A DNA stretch of 64,000 nucleotides from Filobasidium wieringae (taxonomy: Eukaryota; Basidiomycota; Tremellomycetes; Filobasidiales; Filobasidiaceae). This document shows positions 49,701-61,149 of this stretch, piece after piece. Made by a program: the position numbers and the translations under genes. The notes beneath the pieces were generated by a model. The model ran no database searches, was not told where the DNA came from, and was given only the letters and a program-made list of their open reading frames with translations. Within the stretch, counting starts at the first letter, position 1, and each line of letters begins with the position of its first letter. The stretch lies in NCBI GenBank assembly GCA_001600055.1, contig BCIV01000020.1, positions 338,309 to 402,308 on the forward strand, written 5' to 3'.

Positions 49701-50993
49701 CCGGGACGTTCCTGAGCGTGGGTTGGGAGGGGGAGGAGGTTCTCGATCGTCCCTTCGGGTCGGGCCCAGGGGATGTCAAGAGTTAATTTAGGTCCTCTTC
49801 CAGCTTGTACCTGGGTGTGAGCGTGAGCGGGGGCGTGAGAATGGGTGTGGGAGTGGGAACGAGCAAGATGATCCCGATCCAAAGTCCTATTCAAATCCCC
49901 CATATCCAAATCCATCCCCAATCCCGCGCCCACCCCGTTCATCCCACTCATCAAACCCCCACCCGCATCCATTCCCGCCCACCCCTCTTGAAACCCCTCA
50001 ACGATCCCCAAAATACTCGTCCCCCCCAACCCCTCCCCTCCGCCCAGTCCCAGGACGGGTGCGATCGTGGAGAAGGAGAACAACCCCGGGTCTTTAGGTG
50101 CGAAGGCTGGGGGGAGGGGGGAGAGGGGGGAGATGTTTTGTTGGTTCGTCGTGTGGTTGGGTGGGGGGTGGGAGTGGGAGTAGGGGAAAGGGTTGGGGGT
50201 GAGTTGAGGAGGGGGATGAAGTGGGTTTAGACCCATCGACGTTGACGTCGATGAGGCAGGAAGAGGAGGCGCATCATGACCTGCCTGCCCAGTGTGCACA
50301 GCGTGACCCACCCGAACCGACTGACAAGGAAACCCCAACGAGTAGATCCTTCCTTGCAGATCGACCGTCTCCTCCGGTTGTCCTGGTAGATGATCGAACA
50401 GTCCCAGTCCCAGTCCGAGCGCTTCATCGTTCGTCCTCTCTTCCCGTTCTGTTCCTTCTGTGCCATGTTCCCCCTGTGTAGCGCGTGTCCCCTGTGCATC
50501 TTGATTCCCCGTCATCCCACGCTCATTCCCAAGGGCCAACCAATCCTCAACAACCCCATTACCATTCCCATTCCCATTCCCCACCCCTTCAAACCCGTCC
50601 CATCCAAACCGTCCCATGGCTAATCTATCGAGTTGATCGAATTCCCTCGACCCCGGTTCTGGCTCTGGGTGCATGTCCATGCTCAAATCCATTTCCATGT
50701 TCAAGTCCATGTCCGGCTGCATGTCCTGGTGCATGTCCAGCTCCTGCGTTCGAGAGAAAGCGTGGCGGTGCGGGGAGGGGGAGATGAAGGGAGGCGTTAC
50801 CGCGGAGAAGGAAGCGGTTGCGGGTTCCGAGCGTCGATCTGCGGGTGGGCGAGTACGAAGTACCGAACGGAGCAGAGTGGTCAGTGGCGCTCAGTGGTCA
50901 GTATCATGAGATTGAAAGACGAGGAGTACAGTCGATCAGCTTACCGGAGATGTAGTCCGGATCGATCGAACGGTCAGGTCGAGGTTGATCCAT
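46713..50993 (-). CDS. RFX-family winged-helix transcription factor
   Basis: RFX factors (yeast Crt1/Rfx1) bind X-box DNA and in fungi link cell cycle, DNA damage and morphology. The start exon is MDQPRPDRSIDPDYIS (50993), spliced to DRRSEPATASFSAVTPPF. A long disordered region of about 650 residues follows, rich in M/D/E, G/N and H/S (48815-50734). The RFX domain is assembled from three exons at about 48820-48400: WLQANYTVSPECTVAKQALY, then EGYESSTRKHGFH|PARKAVVNKILAQLFPKIYM, then RRLGTRQTSRYH|YCGIQPV. This matches the winged-helix pattern ending RRLGTRGQSKYHYYGI. Downstream helices such as LEVFKIYMQAYFAETLWTSV, LSIGHLLSKR and NWLQDMICSLLEEGLDGVKI fit the RFX C-terminal dimerisation/repression region. 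Likely end VQRKVSS at 46713; a donor overlapping it could extend the tail to about 46647. Confidence 0.85.
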
Positions 50994-52451
50994 CTTGACG
51001 GAACAGAGCGGATCGAAATGATCGAGAAGAAGAGTCAAAGTGTGGTCCGGTCTTTCGATCCATGAGTATACGAGAAACGATCTGAACGAGTGAAAGTCGA
51101 TTGAAGTAGTCGATTGCCGATTGTGAATGCGTGTTTCTAGTCCAGCTAGTAGATCGCTCGATCCAGAACAGAACAGCGAGGATAAGATCACCTGACCGTG
51201 CTGACCGCCCGCTCGTTCGTTCCTCGACGTCCGTGCTCCGTGCTCAGTGATGCATGCACTCTGAACTGCTCTGCAGTAGTGTGACAAGTGACAAGTGATA
51301 GTCGCTGTTACGTATGTCCTGGAGCGAAAACGACTAAACCGTGCGTTGATGAAAGAACACTCCGACGCTCGAACGTCTGATCCGGTTCACCTTCGAGGTG
51401 AATCAACAGCGGTGAGCGGCTTCCAATGCTTCCACTGAACAAGCGAACGACGAACGACGAACAGCCAGAAAGATAATGGGGGGGGGACGTGAAAACGAGG
51501 GTCCGTGCGTTTTTGATCGTAAAAGATTCCAGCTCACGTTCATCACTCATCACTCTTCAAACACACTACGCACGACGCACGACGCACTGATGCGATTGAT
51601 GACGGACGGGTCCAAACGCCGTCCAACGTCAATGCTCAAACCGTTGATCATGTCTGAGCGAGGGAAAGGAACGTCGAACGTCCAACGTGGAACACTATCA
51701 CGAACATCAAGGATATGCAGGATATCAAGCAAGCCTCGTTTTCGATCAAAAAAGCCGATCTTCCTTGATCCTTGATCAGATCGACCACACAAATCGCCCA
51801 TCGCTTATCACCCCCCCTCTCTTATCAAGAAAGCCACGTTCTTTCCATCCCCCTCCTTTCTTTCTTCCTTCCTTCCCACCTCCCATCCTTCCTTTCTCTT
51901 CTCTTTCTTCTGTTCTTCCCTCCCACCCCCTTCCACCCTTTCTACCCTGCACGGCCTCCGCGCTCAATCAATCAAAAAATCCTGAAACCTGAAACATCCG
52001 CTCTCCCCTTTCTTCCGTTCCCGCGCGCCCGGCAGGCCCGGGCCGGAACGTTTTTTAGGGTTTCAAGCTGTGAACGGGCGGTTCGTTCTGATGCGCTTTG
52101 ACGGATGATCGGTTGGCCGGTTGGCCGGGGGCGGACGGCAGGTGAGAGGTAGGGAAGGGAGGGAAGGCGCAAAGGATGGGCATGGGCAGGGAAGAAAGGT
52201 GTGAAAGGAAGGAAGAAGGATGAAGAAAAGGTGAAGAAAAGGTGAAAGGCAGGGTTTCCCCGAGATCGACCCGCTTATCCGGTCTAAAGGACTTTCGAGG
52301 ACCTCCAAAACCGTCCAGCTCGCCGTAAGCTCTGTAAGCTCCGAGAGGAAAAGCATGTATGATCGTAACCCGAACAAGAAAACACATTGTATGTACAAAC
52401 GAAAAACAAGCAAGATCGGGTGCCAGGTGGGAAGGGGGCATGGATTAAGGA
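50994..52451. other. 1.46 kb region upstream of the RFX gene
   Basis: No gene recognised. It should hold the RFX promoter and a long 5' leader, plus the 3' end of the acyl-CoA synthetase gene, which reads the same way. Pyrimidine-rich sequence occupies about 51805-51960 on the plus strand (purine-rich in the RFX sense). Short repeated GACGAACGACGAAC-like and CGTCCAACGT-like motifs lie near 51440-51690. Long regulatory leaders are common for developmental regulators, but this is inference. Confidence 0.45.
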
Positions 52452-55400
52452 TTAAGGGATGATGATGATGATGATGAGCGTCATGTTCCTCGAGAACGAA
52501 TCTGACCGTGGTGAACCGTGACCTAAACATGAACGTAAACAGAAGAGGATGGAAGGAGTACCTTGACCTAGGGGACCGAGCGGATCATAGTCGGGTAATT
52601 TAATCGTAATGGGACTATCCCAGATGAAAAAAGAGGGTGGAGGGTCAGCGTGATAATCGGGACGACCTAGTTATAACCTCCAGACAGACCTTGATGAGAT
52701 CCTTGTAATGTTCAGTCACATCCTTACGTTGAATCTTCCTAGCTGCCGTCAACATGAACCCAGGTAACCTATATTCGGGAACCCAAGAACGATGAGCGTC
52801 CAACATCTCTTTGACCACGAGCGACGTTTCGGACGTACCACTCGTCCGGCGTCAAGATGACGCTCTCGAGCAATTCCAAATTCGAGAACCCCTGTTTCTT
52901 CCCCGTCGCGTTCAACTCCTTCAAGACGGCCTTCTCCACCTCCTTGTCCTTACACAACCTGTGCAGATCGTCCGATCCACCCCCGAGGTTGTTGGACTTG
53001 ACGAACGAGGGGAAGTTCTGTTGATGGACGCAGACGATCATGGCAGGTTGTCGATGTTGTGGGTTGGCGAGGACCATGCCCTCCCCGACGACGGAGGAGG
53101 ATTTGTACACGGATTCGAGCTTTTCAATGGCGATATATTCACCTCCGCTCAACTGGGTTTGCGGATCCGTCAGATCTCGCCATCTTTGACAAACATCCAC
53201 TGCTATTACTCACCTTGACAAGGTTCTTGATTCGGCTGTGATAGGGATGCTAGATCAGCTCACTTTCCATCCGTAGAGCCTCCCACCTTACTCACTCGAC
53301 GATAGAAAGAGTTCCATCAGGGTTCCACTGTCCGATATCCCCAGTCTTGAACCAGCCATCCTCAGTAAACGCCTATCACCCAATCGAACTCAATCAACAT
53401 CTCTCCTCCACAACCGAATCGCCACGCCTCGAACTGACCTCCTTGTTCAAGTCCGGTCGCTTAAAGTATCCTCCAGTGACACTCGGTCCACGCAAGTAAA
53501 GTTCTCCCTGAGGAGGAGTGTTCGTCGATAGGTAGCCGGCCTCTTTAGCATCCACGAGCTGTCCGGAATAGGATCAGCGTCTTCTCTTCCCCGCCGGTAT
53601 AAAGCATGATGCGCAAGATTCACCTTGATCTCCGTCGATGGAACGACACAGCCGGCAACACCGTATTGGAACCATCCTGGGTGAAGAATAGCGGCCATCG
53701 CGACGGATTCCGTCAATCCATACCCTAAATGAACATCGCGGACACGTCAGCCATGTCGAAATCGCATCCCAACCACTCGCTCTCGCTCGGACCCACCTTG
53801 GATGAGCTGAACGACAGCATTACTGACAAACTCCTGCGTGCTAGCCGAGATACTTCCACCCCCACTGAGCGCGATCTTGAGCCTCCCTCCCGTCTGAGCT
53901 TTAACGGCGTTGAAGACGACCTTGTCCGTCAACCCGGAAAGTCCAGGGATACGGTAATCCGTCGCGAACTGTTTGGCCCCCAGTGCCTTGTTGAAGATGG
54001 ATTTCTTTAGACCACCGGATTTCTCTACTTTACCGACGATCCCTTTTCGGATCAGTTCCCATACCGCCGGTACACCTACCATGATACTCTATCAATCCGA
54101 ACGCACGCAAGATGATCAGCTCGTATCTCTCTCCCCACAGTACCAAACGAAAACCGTTCCAACTCACAGGCTTGAACTCGGCGATATCTCCCTTACAATT
54201 CCTTACGCTCGCGTCCGTCAGGGTCTTTATCCTTCCATACCCAATAGGGATCCCTGCAAACATCCAACTGGTTTCCACTACGAATTCCAGGATATGGGCA
54301 AGAGGGAGGAAAGCGAGGAAGGTATCCTCGGGCGTCAGGTATTCGTACAAGAGGTGCCACACGGCTCCCACTGAATGTGGATGTGATTAGCTCGAGAACG
54401 ATGACGTGATGAGGTTTGAGCTTACCAGCTGCCACAATGTTCTTGTGAGTAAGCATGACTCCTTTCGGTGCACCAGCTGCAAGAGACAATTCTTACATCA
54501 GTTTCGACTCCACTTGACTCGGTCCATCAGCCAGCATGGACTTACTGGAACCACTAGTGTACATGACACAATACGTATCATCCCCCTCTGCCTTCTCCCC
54601 CATCCAAACCTCTCCACCCTTCTCCCTTTCCCTCCGTCCCATCGCCTCGACCTCGTCCAGACTGACGACCCTCAACCCCTCCTTCCCCTTCTGCTTCAAC
54701 TCGTTCAAAGTCTCTTCGGAAGGCTCTCCATCGTAAATGACCAATTCGAGGGAAGGGATATCTTGAATGATTTGAAGTAGGATAGGGAGGAGATGAGTGT
54801 TTACGAACATCGAGCGACAGGAAGGTTCGTTGAGCGCGTGAGCTAGACCGGAGGGTCCCAGGGAATCGTAAGCCGTGCAAATTGGGGTTGCTGAGAATGC
54901 ACAAGCGTGGGCTACTAGTTGCCAATTCAAGCTGTTTCGATCGTTCCGAGGTAAGAAGATCAGTTCAATTTGAACAAAATGAGACGATCCATCATCAAAC
55001 TCACCTAGTCTGACTATAAATATTGAAATATTCCTTCCCATCCCTCCCGACTCCCAACTCCCTCATTCCCGCGCCCACATCCCTAACCCTCCCTAACATC
55101 TCCTCGTAACTGACCCACTCAAACTTTCCCAACTCGTAGAACTCCCACTTCTTCTGCTCCGTCACCTGTTCGCCCTTTTCGTTGGTCTTGGTTATAAGTT
55201 TACTTTCGGTCGTGGTACGGATGATCGGACGGTTTGCCAGGGCGGGTTTGGAGGTGTGCGTACGGGCGGCGTAGAGGAGGATATCATGGATCGTTTGAAC
55301 GCCTGGAGCAGGACCTATGAGGAATACGGATTAGTAACTAAAGGTCTCGGACGGACAAGCAGCTCAAGCTCTTCTTCGAATCTCCTTTCCCTCCGATCAC

Positions 55401-55532
55401 TCCCGTACGACACTCACTAGTGACCAGATCCTTCACGCAATAACTCCTCCTAGCCCTAGTCTCTCCGGCAGGTTTAGGTTTATCAGCGTCTACTTCCCAA
55501 GAAGCAGCCTGTCCGTTTTTCCTAGGAGCCAT
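52452..55532 (-). CDS. FAA1: Long-chain fatty acyl-CoA synthetase
   Basis: This enzyme activates fatty acids to acyl-CoA with ATP. The start MAPRKNGQAASWEVDADKPK is followed by CPAPGVQTIHDILLYAARTH and EWVSYEEMLGRVRDVGAGMR. The AMP-binding core reads CVMYTSGSTGAPKGVMLTH, assembled across an intron at about 54485-54544, and continues AFLPLAHILEFVVE, SGGGSISASTQEF and YGLTES. Next come GELYLRGPSVTGGYFKRPD, GWFKTGDIGQWNPDGTLSIV (ATP/AMP site), IKNLVKLSGGEYIAIEKLES (the fatty acid signature) and AARKIQRKDVTEHYKDLIK. About a dozen introns. The C-terminus after KLPDYDPLGPLG is uncertain: the open frame runs to 52452 through an (ATC)n run giving repeated Ile, which suggests the true end may be nearer 52560. 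FAA1 is a family-level symbol; FAA4-type is equally possible. Confidence 0.93.
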
Positions 55533-55642
55533 TGTTGATTATTGATCAAAAGCTCAAAAGTGATTCTTGGTATGGGAAAGGATCCGAGAGGAAAGAGGGT
55601 GTCGTCGAGGTCCCGTGTATGTTTCTAGAGGATATGTGTGAG

Positions 55643-55972
55643 CTAAGGGAGGTGTCGCTTTAGCCAGTGAGAGTAGTCGATGAAGGAGTTGTTGCGAATG
55701 AAGCAGGCGATGTCGATCCCAGCCAGTCGTGTTGAGTTAGTAAGACGAGAGATGATCCTTTGCGAAGGGGGGCCGAGGAGATTCGCAGGTTGAGCTGAGA
55801 CTGCTGGTTCACCGTTGAAACCTCGTCGCCTTACCCCTATAAACAATGTGACATCATCAATCAACTCGCAACCCGTCCCTTGCTCATGTTGCTCATGTCG
55901 GTCAGGTAAGGATATGCTCAAGCAAGTGTATCCAATGGCTTGGCTGATGGACACGCTCATCAACAAGACCAC
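55643..55972 (-). CDS. Possible small protein, function unknown
   Basis: An uninterrupted 109-codon frame on the minus strand starts MVLLMSVSISQAIGYTCLSI and ends FIDYSHWLKRHLP. The second half (GFNGEPAVSAQPANLLGPPSQR...LAGIDIACFIRN) has protein-like composition. A YAG acceptor just before it (about 55840) suggests it might instead be the last exon of a spliced gene starting nearer 56100. It sits between the acyl-CoA synthetase promoter and the end of cystathionine beta-synthase. A competing plus-strand frame (55940-56248) overlaps its start. I recognise no domain. Confidence 0.25.
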   Translation of the reverse strand: MVLLMSVSISQAIGYTCLSISLPDRHEQHEQGTGCELIDDVTLFIGVRRRGFNGEPAVSAQPANLLGPPSQRIISRLTNSTRLAGIDIACFIRNNSFIDYSHWLKRHLP

Positions 55973-56152
55973 AGCGTCTACGACGCCGAGCTAATGGAAC
56001 CCGAAAGCTTGGCACATTCGACTGATCAATCACGAGGACAACTCCTCCACTCTATGCTCAGCCTGAGATATCCGGGTCCAAAAGGATATGCGTTTCAATC
56101 ATGCACGAAATCTCGTCATAGAAATACACTGCAGCCATCCCATCCACCTTAC

Positions 56153-57878
56153 TCACGCCCACTTCAATCGACCCTTGGCATCCCCCATCTTCCTACCCAA
56201 AACATTCTCAATATCTTTCCCCAGATCGGATCGTTCTCCCTTCAGTAGCGGGTCCAAGAACCAATCCTACCCGTCCAAAAGGTACCTATCAGCTCAACCA
56301 GTTCACACACCATCGTAAACTCGGAACAAGACGAACCTTGGAGATGTAATTCCGTACGCCATCGGGAAGGAGGACGACGACGTTCTTCCCTTCCTCCTGA
56401 GCCAAAACTTTACCTTCCGGATGTTGGGTCAAAAACTTGTACAACCCGGATAAAGCTGAACCGGAAGATCCGCCGATCAAGAGGGATTCGGTCTGCCTGT
56501 TGCCCGTGCGTGAGCTATGGTGACGAATGAAGTGGGTGGAAAAAGAGAGGGGAGGACGTACATGATCTTCCTGACCATCCCAAACGCATCTTCATCGTTC
56601 ACTTTGATCCATGCATCGATACATTCCGGCGAACGATCCAGGACGTGGGGGACGAAATCGTACCTATCCGGAATACGTATTTGAGTCTCCAGATAAGAAG
56701 ATTCTCGCCGAGGAGGGGAAACAGACTCACCCGATCCCTTCGATCACATAGTTCCCCACGTCTCCTCCTCCCAGTATAGAACCAACGGGATCACAAGCGA
56801 CCACCCACCCCTTCCTCTCATCCCTCTTCTCCTCCGTCACCTCTTTGGCCGCATCACTTGCATCCCCATGCCCAGCCTTCTCAACAAGATCCATATACCT
56901 CCTGACCGCTCCCTCAGCCTCCTTCACACTTCGGGGATAGATACCCTGTTCTTCGTCCCGCATGGCAAGTGATAATCCCGTGATCGTCCCCCCCGTACCC
57001 GCTCCCGCTACTAAAGCGTGGATCTTAGTGGTTGGAAGGGAAGAAGTCGATAAGGAATGCTAATGGAGGTAAAACCAGGGTCGGTCAGGTTAGGAAGGAT
57101 ACGCTGTGAGGGGGACGAGGGCAGGGGACGGACTTTGATCTCGGAAAAGGTCGAGTGGTAGTGTGCTAGTGGGTTGTGAATGTTGTTGTATTGATCGAGG
57201 ATGATACCCCCTGGGATCTCCTTTGCCAGACGTTTTGCGATTTCTATTCCCCCATCAAAGGACTGAACAGCGTCAGTACCTTCTCAAAACCAAGTATGGG
57301 AGAAAGATCAAGTTAAGAAAGCGTACCGATATGGCTATCCCCTTCCTCCCACCCCGCCTCCGTCCGAGTCCTAACGACCTCTGCACCCAAGCCCTTCAAG
57401 ATCGCCTCCTTCTCCTTGCTCATCTTATCGGGAAGAGTGATGATACATCTATACCCCCTCAATCCTGCCAGTAGAGCCAGCCCAATCCCAGTATTCCCCG
57501 AGGTGGGTTCGATAATGACTGATTGACCTGGAACTAGAAGGCCCTGATGTTCCGCTTGGGTTATCATTCGGTGGGCTATACGATCTTTGATACTTCCACC
57601 TGCGGAGAAGAATTCTACTTTGGCCACTGTCGTCCGGCATCACGCAAGGTCATCTGTATCGTCAGTATGAAAAGGTAATGCGATGAGGGAGGGAAAGGAG
57701 ACTTACGGATGTTACATTTGACACCTATACTTGCGGCGAACCTACTCAAGTTGATCAAAGGGGTGTTTCCTACGGCATCCGCTGCAGAGTCTAGGATCCC
57801 GTTCCAGTGATGTTTCGTCGCTTGTTCTGATGGGATGGTAGCGGCGATCATCGTTGTCAGAGTTACTGTTAGAGTCAA
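56153..57878 (-). CDS. CYS4: Cystathionine beta-synthase (PLP enzyme of transsulfuration)
   Basis: The enzyme joins homocysteine and serine to cystathionine in the cytosol. From the start [20 protein letters not shown] (a second Met at 57851 is equally possible) it reads [20 protein letters not shown], then [19 protein letters not shown] with the PLP Lys. Next come [20 protein letters not shown] (phosphate-binding loop), [77 protein letters not shown] and [20 protein letters not shown]. The spacing [12 protein letters not shown] and IGYDFVP favour CBS over cysteine synthase. The C-terminus is short ([20 protein letters not shown]), so I see no Bateman (CBS-pair) domain. The N-terminal heme-binding segment of animals is absent, as in yeast. 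The TGA stop overlaps a donor (GC|GTGAGT), so a longer isoform is possible. Confidence 0.9.
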
Positions 57879-58304
57879 GCTGGTTCAAAAGTAGTAAAGG
57901 TGTAGTTCCAAGAAAGAGAGGACGAATTTCAGGTCAAAGTCGATTGAGATGGTGCAAACTGATCTGGACATGTGATCACACTTCCCCGGGTTTAACGGCT
58001 ACGGCACTAACGCTTTTGCTTCCGGTACCTAACGCCTGCATGACGCGATACACCTCGGAGCCGGATGTTTCACATGGCGCGATCCGCGAAACCACATGTG
58101 CAGGTTCGAGAAACAAGCATGGGTCGTCGCGCCAGAAGCTGTGAGGCCAGGAGAGCGGGTATAGCGTGGGACCTCGGTGGGTTTTATTTCATTTTTGGAT
58201 CTTAGCCACATGAAATTATTCCTATTGATACAACAATACATAGCGACTCTACTTCATTTCAGCAACGCTCAGCGCTTGCTGCGAAATCTTTTCTAGCATC
58301 CCGT
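57879..58304. other. Intergenic region between CBS and the AIF-like gene
   Basis: This 426 bp gap holds the CBS promoter and the 3' end of the AIF-like gene, which reads the same way. Only short, overlapping open frames are present. I see no further feature. Confidence 0.5.
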
Positions 58305-60176
58305 TCAGGCGGTCCAATCCTCCGTAGTCAATCCTCTGGAAGTCCACATGATACCCGAATTCAGATCATCATGATAATCTTCCTTCCCTACCGACCCGTG
58401 CTTCCCATTTCGCTGAAAAATGGCGTATTCCTGGACGGTAGTTGGGGTTTAGCGCGTCCGATCGATCACAAAACACAAACGAGATCCAAAAACTCACTCG
58501 ACCTAGGGAAACCTTGATCCCGAACGAAGGAGCTGTATATTCCCCCAACTCTCCCTCCCCCTTGGGATCCTCCCGTTCTTTGTCTCTGTCCTCCACGACA
58601 ATCCCCTCCTCCTTTCTGATCAACGTCAATATATTCTCAGCAGCCAACCCCCCCTGAGCCCAAGCCGTATGGCCCGCATTGAGCGCTCCGAAAGCATCAG
58701 CGCAGTCCCCTGCAACAAATACCCTAGGGTTCAAAATACGGAAATCAGAGCTCTTCCTTTCATCCGGGGTTCCTTCGCTGGAAGGAGGGGGAACGAGAGG
58801 CTGGGATAGTTGAAGGGAACGGTTGATCGAGATCAAGCCGGTGCGGGGGAGGATGGAGCTGGGGTAGTATTGCGTCAAGGGGTGGGAATTAGGGGATTGG
58901 CCGGTACACCACAACTACGCGCCACAATCAGTCATCTTTATAACACCGAACTTTCCCCTTGGTCCTACACTCACGATCAGATCCGCCTCTAATTCTCTTC
59001 CACCAACACACCTCACTTTCCCTTCTTCCTGATGATTCACATACCCCATATCGACCCTTTCTTCTAGAATCACCTCGATCCCCATCTCCCGCATCTTACA
59101 CAGAGATTCCTCGTGCATCCATGGATCAAACCTGTTTAGGAGATGTGCACGGGAATGAAGGAGGGTGATCTTCTTACTAGACCCATGTGTCGCTTGGATA
59201 TCCGTGGCCATCTCTAACCCCCGGGTTAGATGAGTTGATAGATGAGTTGAGCGCTGGTAATTATATCGCGCGAGTGATGAGGTAGTTCGACTTACGGACA
59301 CCTAATGCTCCTCCTCCAACAACAAGGATCTTCCTCGCACGTTTGATCCTATCCTGACTCTCCCGCATCCACTTAACACCCTCAGGTTTAGTCCCCATGG
59401 AACTACTCGTCTCCACAATCCCGACACCCGTACGGACCCCCTTGGGGGTGGGATTAAGCTCGTGTGTCTTCTCTCCTAAAACAGTCTGCGAGGGACCGGA
59501 TATGGAGAGAGAAGATAGGGAAGGGAGAGGATGAGGGACATGGATATTTATAGGGCTTGGATATTTCGCTCCCAGAGCGTAAATGAGGTAATCGAACGAG
59601 ATCTCTTGTTCTTCTCCTTCTTCCAGTACCTCATCCTTCGTTTTGGGTTTCTCCTTAATCGGAAGAACGGATTGTTCTTGCTTAGAGATGAAAGGGGTGT
59701 ATCGGACGGAAGATTTCCCAACGATATTGACCGACCCATGGATCCACATGTGCCGTTCAGGGGAAGGGTTCTTACCCGCTTCACCCGTCATCGTATCGCC
59801 CGTAAAGATCGTGGTATTGGGCACAAAGACCTTTTGTTCATGCCCCGGTAGGATCGATACACGAGGGAAAGCGTAGATGTCTGAGACATGTAGAATGATG
59901 TTGATCAGCAAGATACTCCGCCAAGGCCTTGTTCGAGACGGAACGTCGATGAGACCGCTTTGACTTACGACAGAAATGAGTGCTACGATCGATCACGACG
60001 ATCCTCCAATTCAAAGGTAATTGCGCAGCGAGCATCCCGATGGGTCGTGCACCCGCATAAGCCGCACCCAATACGACAACCGTCTTCAATGGGGCAGGAA
60101 CGGGCATGTTTGGGGTCGATTCGGTTATGGTTTGATACAGAATATGATCTACCAGGGTGAACATGAACCCTTCCAA
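58305..60176 (-). CDS. AIF/AMID-like FAD-dependent NAD(P)H oxidoreductase
   Basis: Pyridine-nucleotide-disulphide oxidoreductase fold of the AIFM2/AMID group, flavin enzymes acting on quinones or oxygen. The N-terminal FAD-binding strand is KTVVVLGAAYAGARPIGMLA, then WRIVVIDRSTHF, DIYAFPRVSILPGHEQKVF and FDYLIYALGAKYPSPI. The NAD(P)-binding glycine motif is KILVVGGGALGVQMATDIQA, with an intron inside it. KITLLHSRAHLL, RELEADLI, WCTGQSPNSHPL and RVFVAGDCADAFGALNAGHT (second FAD motif with GD) follow. The end after the last intron reads EYAIFQRNGKHG...TTEDWTA. The start could be 60176 (MEGFMFTLVDHILYQ) or 60107 (MPVPAPLK); a TTATAAG element near 60211-60217 favours the upstream one. A redox role is certain, a cell-death role only by analogy. 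Four or five introns, about 500 aa. Confidence 0.8.
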
Positions 60177-61149
60177 CCCAACAGCAAGATTGAGTGACAG
60201 CTGACAAAGTACTTATAAGCCTCGGGCGAAGGAAGTGGAAAAAGGGAGAACCGCTGGGTTCGGAATGCCAAGGAGAGAGCTGTCTTATCTGATTACACGC
60301 GTATTCAACGCCCCGAGGTTATGGTTTTGAACCCTAATCAGTTCGGCCGAACCCGAAGGGCGACGTTCTGGCCGGTTTCACTTTGGGAACATGAAACGTG
60401 ATGAACCGATGCAAGGTAGGAACTTCACGTGATGGTACAGCGAAAGCTAACGGTACTTGGCCTCCTTGATTGATTTCAACCAACTAGTAGTACGCACGGT
60501 AAGACTCGTCGTTTGCATTTGGATGATACGGCTCCGGAACAATGTTCTGTAATTCCATCGTTTGGGTAAAACACATCTTGTGAGGTTGGAGCCTGACTTT
60601 ACAGGAATTCTTGATATTCCTTGCAATGAGGGAGACGCTCAGACGTACCCCCCGTATCAAGCGTTCTCCATTCGGAAGACCTACGGTAAAGATACGGAAC
60701 CACCCAAGGCCGATGATCATATTTCCAGGTTACCCCGATGTTCTTAGTCCAAAATTTCGAGAGTGACAAGCTGGAAATTATGTAGAACTATCCTCTTCAG
60801 GAACAGGGATTCTATAAAGGCGAATATCGAACGTTACCTACGATTCAAGAACGAAAACACCTCTATACCACGTTTCATAACCGTGTCAGAGATTTGCGCG
60901 CACCGCGGATCAACCGCGTTTGTTGTGCATTGTTGTGAATGTTGATCTGTTCGATGTTCATCATCATCGTTTGTTCAAAAATGATCGATCGCTGCTTTGT
61001 ACGAGCTTCAAGTAGTAACCTACCCAGACAATCCGTACTATCGTTCATACAACAGCTCGACAACTCTCTTACTCTTTGAAGCTTCCCAATATCGCCCTTG
61101 GACCTAGAACCGCTATCAGTACAAATAACGAGTAACGACAGGCATCAAG
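60177..61149. other. Region between the AIF-like and MOB1 genes
   Basis: Nearly 1 kb between divergent genes. Two overlapping open frames compete. One is minus 60484-60720, ending MELQNIVPEPYHPNANDESY. The other is plus 60562-60747, with GILDIPCNEGDAQTYPPYQA. Both look protein-like over 30-60 residues but match nothing I know, and both lack a clear promoter-to-start arrangement. The rest should contain the two promoters, including a TATA-like TTATAAG at 60211-60217 on the AIF side. Confidence 0.35.
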
